Of a stretch of 64,000 nucleotides of DNA, positions 63,935 through 64,000 are shown piece by piece (the first letter of the stretch is position 1; each line of letters starts with the position of its first letter). Under the pieces are notes generated by a model, which did no database searches, was not told the DNA's origin, and saw only the letters and a program-made list of their open reading frames with translations. This DNA is from Metabacillus arenae (GTDB lineage: Bacteria; Bacillota; Bacilli; Bacillales; Bacillaceae). The stretch spans positions 124,001-188,000 of the forward strand of contig NZ_JACXAI010000004.1 of the NCBI RefSeq assembly GCF_014773385.1. The letters are read 5' to 3'. The translations under genes and the position numbers were made by a program.

Positions 63935-64000
63935 TTGATAAAAAGTAAAAAGATGCTATATCTTGCTCTCATTCTTTTCATTGCATCTCTTGTCTTAAAT
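63935..64000 (+). CDS. Start of a gene with signal peptide or membrane anchor, partial
   Basis: TTG 63935 begins a 22-codon frame running to the window edge: MIKSKKMLYLALILFIASLV, a basic head and hydrophobic stretch typical of a signal peptide. An in-frame ATG at 63953 could also be the start. The ribosome site is weak, so the assignment is tentative. Confidence 0.4.
   Translation, partial: MIKSKKMLYLALILFIASLVLN

Overview
The window is a contiguous piece of chromosome from a low-GC, endospore-forming Bacillaceae. Three things point there. The gene repertoire is typical: liaFSR, hutPHUIG, trePAR, bacterial nitric oxide synthase, YjcZ, PdaA. The starts are strong AGGAGG-type ribosome sites, often with TTG or GTG codons. 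The last 16 kb follow the Bacillus subtilis yfk-yfj gene order. No rRNA, tRNA, CRISPR array, intact insertion sequence or prophage was seen. The genus cannot be fixed from the sequence alone.

Layout. 1-3.0 kb: end of a PspA/LiaH-like gene, then liaF-liaS-liaR (cell-envelope stress three-component system) and a 50-residue zinc-ribbon protein. 3.5-7.7 kb: orphan PAS histidine kinase, a YisP-like squalene/phytoene synthase homologue, and nos. 7.75-10.7 kb: a structured leader with a 7-codon leader peptide and two terminators, followed by a MutS2-like ATPase without the Smr nuclease domain and a GNAT acetyltransferase. 10.7-12.8 kb: small housekeeping and sporulation-type genes. 13.1-19.4 kb: complete histidine-utilisation operon hutPHUIG with its HutP-dependent terminator, but no adjacent hutM permease. 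19.8-26.7 kb: small regulators, an O-methyltransferase, a MerR pseudogene, a cryptochrome/photolyase, and an AGCS amino-acid symporter. 26.8-30.9 kb: trehalose PTS operon with two exact TreR-type operators. 31.3-36.0 kb and 38.5-44.9 kb: two carbohydrate islands. Each has a divergent AraC regulator, an oxidoreductase of the Gfo/Idh/MocA family, and its own transport (MFS porter in the first, ABC importer lacking an ATPase in the second). 45.2-46.9 kb: a TetR/SDR cassette with three copies of one operator-like sequence. 47.1 kb: a lone siderophore-type N-hydroxylase. 48.4-63.6 kb: yfkM, yfkK-J-I-H, yfkF, yfkE, yfkD, yfkC, yfkAB, yfjT, pdaA, yfjP and yfjO, with an OsmC gene and a class I fumarase inserted.

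How parts work together. The hut operon converts histidine to glutamate and is switched by HutP antitermination. The tre operon imports trehalose as trehalose-6-phosphate and hydrolyses it. The two AraC islands look like inducible uptake and oxidation routes for polyols or rare sugars whose substrates I cannot name. The ABC importer must borrow a shared ATPase of the MsmX type.

Most notable signals. The leader before the MutS2-like gene has the layout of a ribosome-mediated transcription attenuator. The TetR/SDR cassette is bracketed by an exact 20-bp inverted pair of operator candidates. Intergenic repeats include a roughly 20-bp-period degenerate array at 36.9-37.1 kb and several long perfect hairpins. 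Several genes too short for ordinary ORF calling were read directly, and many start codons were moved downstream to sit behind a ribosome-binding site.
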